DNA of 64,000 nt. Origin: Miltoncostaea sp050250915 (GTDB lineage Bacteria; Actinomycetota; Thermoleophilia; Miltoncostaeales; Miltoncostaeaceae). Positions 62,666 to 64,000 of this stretch are shown here, piece by piece. The stretch is taken from NCBI GenBank assembly GCA_050250915.1, contig JBFWNT010000007.1, forward strand, positions 1-64,000, read 5' to 3'. Within the stretch, counting starts at the first letter, position 1; the number at the start of each line of letters is the position of its first letter. Under the pieces are notes generated by a model. It had not been told where the DNA came from, searched no databases, and saw nothing but the letters and a program-made list of their open reading frames with translations. A program made the position numbers and the translations under genes.

Positions 62666-63379
62666 GTGGAGGACGCGCCGGATCCGATCCGCCTGGTCGT
62701 CGGACTCGGCAACCCGGGGTCCCGGTACGCCGCGACGCGGCACAACGCGGGTGAGATGGTCGTGGACGAGGTCGCCCGCCGGCTCGGCGCCGGCCGCGCG
62801 GTCACGCGCTACGGCGGCCGCCTCCGCGAGGCCCGCGGCCCGTCCGGCCCCGTCGCGCTGCTCGTCCCGCTCACGTACATGAACGACTCCGGGGACGCCG
62901 TCGGCCCCGCCGCCGGTTCGCTGCACGCGGCCCCCGGGCAGGTGCTGGTGGTGCACGACGAGCTGGACCTCCCCTTCGGCGCCGTCCGCGGCAAGGTGGG
63001 TGGCGGGGCGGGGGGCCACAACGGCCTGCGGTCCGTCACCCGGGGCCTCGGCGGGCCCGGGTTCGCCAGGATCCGTCTCGGGGTCGGCAAGCCGCCGTCC
63101 GACTTCCGGGGCGACGGGGCCGACTGGGTGCTCATGCGCTTCACCGAGCCGACGGAGGAGGTCGAGGCGATGATCCGGCGCGGCGCCGACATGGTCGAGG
63201 CGGTCCTCGCCGACGGGATGACCGCCGCCGTCGAGCGCTTCCACGCGTCCGAGCCGGGGGCGCGCGCGGCCGCCCGCTCCGAGCGCCGCGAGCGCGCCCG
63301 CCTCGCCCGCGAGCAGGCCGAGGCCGCCGAGGGCGCCGAGGGCGCCGAGGGCGGGCCCGGCGAGGAGCCCGCCGGGTGA
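62666..63379 (+). CDS. pth: Peptidyl-tRNA hydrolase
   Basis: Pth frees tRNA from stalled peptidyl-tRNA. From GTG 62666 the product has RLVVGLGNPGSRYAATRHNA (catalytic His in RHNAG), LLVPLTYMNDSG, VVHDELDLPFGAVRGKVGGG and GGHNGLRSVTRGLGG, all family hallmarks. The C-terminal Ala/Glu/Gly tail is an actinobacterial-style extension. An upstream ATG at 62594 would add Arg-rich residues overlapping rplY. Confidence 0.94.
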   Translation: MEDAPDPIRLVVGLGNPGSRYAATRHNAGEMVVDEVARRLGAGRAVTRYGGRLREARGPSGPVALLVPLTYMNDSGDAVGPAAGSLHAAPGQVLVVHDELDLPFGAVRGKVGGGAGGHNGLRSVTRGLGGPGFARIRLGVGKPPSDFRGDGADWVLMRFTEPTEEVEAMIRRGADMVEAVLADGMTAAVERFHASEPGARAAARSERRERARLAREQAEAAEGAEGAEGGPGEEPAG

Positions 63380-64000
63380 GCGTCGCCACCGCCCTCGACC
63401 GGCTGGTCCTGTCGCCGGCGCCCGTCGCCGCCGCCGCCCAGGCCGTCGCGGCCGGCACGCCCGGCGGCGAGCTCGCCCTCGCCCGGCCCGGGTGGCCGTT
63501 CGCGCTGGCCGCCATGGCGCGCTCGGGCGGCCGCGCGCTGCTGGCCGTCACGCCCGGCGACGACGAGGCGCGCGACCTGGCGCAGGAGCTCACCGCCCTG
63601 CTCGGCCGCGGCGCCGTCGCGCTGTGGCCCACCCGGGGCGTTCCCTCGGGCGGGGCCGTCGGGGCGTCCCCCCACCTGGTGGGCCTGCGCGCCCGGGCCC
63701 ACGCCAGCCTGGGCCGCGAGGGCAACGTCGTCGTGGCGAGCGCCGCGGCCCTGTCGGAGCGCGTCCCCGCCGACCAGGCGGCCGAGCCGTTCCAGGTGGC
63801 GGTGGGCGACGTGGTGTCGCTCGACGCGCTCGTCGACCGGCTCGCCGCGATCGGCTACGAGCGGGTGGCGCAGGTGGAGGAGCGGGGCGACATGTCCGTC
63901 CGCGGCGGCATCCTCGACGTGTACCCCTCCACCGCCGAGCTGCCCGCGCGCATCGAGCTCTTCGGCGACGAGGTCGAGAGCATGCGCGCGTTCTCGGCGT
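63376..64000 (+). CDS. mfd: Transcription-repair coupling factor Mfd, 5' part
   Basis: GTG overlaps the pth stop (GTGA). About 208 codons lie in the window, covering the UvrB-like N-terminal module: LLAVTPGDDEARDLAQEL, ALWPTRGVPSGGAVGASPHL, YERVAQVEERGDMSVRGGIL and DVYPSTAELPARIELFGDEV. Mfd removes stalled RNA polymerase and recruits UvrA. The helicase domains lie beyond the window's end. Confidence 0.93.
   Translation, partial: MSVATALDRLVLSPAPVAAAAQAVAAGTPGGELALARPGWPFALAAMARSGGRALLAVTPGDDEARDLAQELTALLGRGAVALWPTRGVPSGGAVGASPHLVGLRARAHASLGREGNVVVASAAALSERVPADQAAEPFQVAVGDVVSLDALVDRLAAIGYERVAQVEERGDMSVRGGILDVYPSTAELPARIELFGDEVESMRAFSA

Overview
The window is very GC-rich and has actinobacterial traits: a PspA/PspAA/PspAB/HtpX cluster, many GTG starts, probable leaderless GTG genes, and a glmU-prs-rplY-pth-mfd housekeeping neighbourhood. 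I infer an Actinomycetota chromosome, perhaps class Thermoleophilia. The class is a guess from gene content, not from a marker comparison.

Left host flank (1-16904). A membrane-stress cluster (pspA-pspAA facing htpX-pspAB) is followed by small unknown genes, a DEDDh exonuclease/GIY-YIG fusion, a substrate-binding-like protein, a MutY-like glycosylase overlapping a Nudix hydrolase (an 8-oxoguanine repair pair) and phoU. Next is a secreted gene pair behind a clear cobalamin riboswitch: a DUF4430/transcobalamin-C-like protein and an alpha/alpha-toroid protein. tRNA-Gln(TTG), glmU and prs follow.

Prophage (16889-56830, about 39.9 kb). A siphovirus-type prophage sits in the 3' end of prs. Both ends carry the same 15-bp core, GAACCAGCTCTTCTA. 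The left copy keeps prs intact; the right copy lies just before an 18-bp palindrome that was probably the prs terminator. Tandem CGTCTGCCCM repeats on the phage side of both cores look like integrase arm sites. Only integrase, an XRE repressor and a secreted cargo gene are on the plus strand. All other phage genes are on the minus strand, mostly with 4-bp ATGA/GTGA overlaps, which I used to fix many start codons. Unit A (56828 to 27595) holds small replication genes, a RuvC-like nuclease, a DUF5131 protein, HNH, terminase, a four-enzyme glycan module (GT4, ATP-grasp, two GT2), portal, prohead protease, capsid, tail genes with a -1 frameshift, CHAP endolysin and a holin candidate. Unit B (26047 to 18172) holds regulators, a protein built from twenty 12-bp repeats, a Cas4-like nuclease, a gp3-like protein, zinc-ribbon proteins and an exported lysozyme-like protein.

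The most unusual signal is a minus-strand reading frame that is complete only when the prophage is excised. Its first 18 codons lie at the left end and the other 72 at the right end, joined in frame through the att core. It would be the first gene of unit A, so integration would split it and excision would restore it.

Right host flank (56831-64000). A secreted repeat protein, a double cyclic-nucleotide-binding protein, a class II glutamine amidotransferase, a DUF1059 protein and a cysteine-synthase-fold enzyme precede rplY (L25), pth and the start of mfd. The prophage and the first five of these genes separate prs from rplY-pth-mfd.
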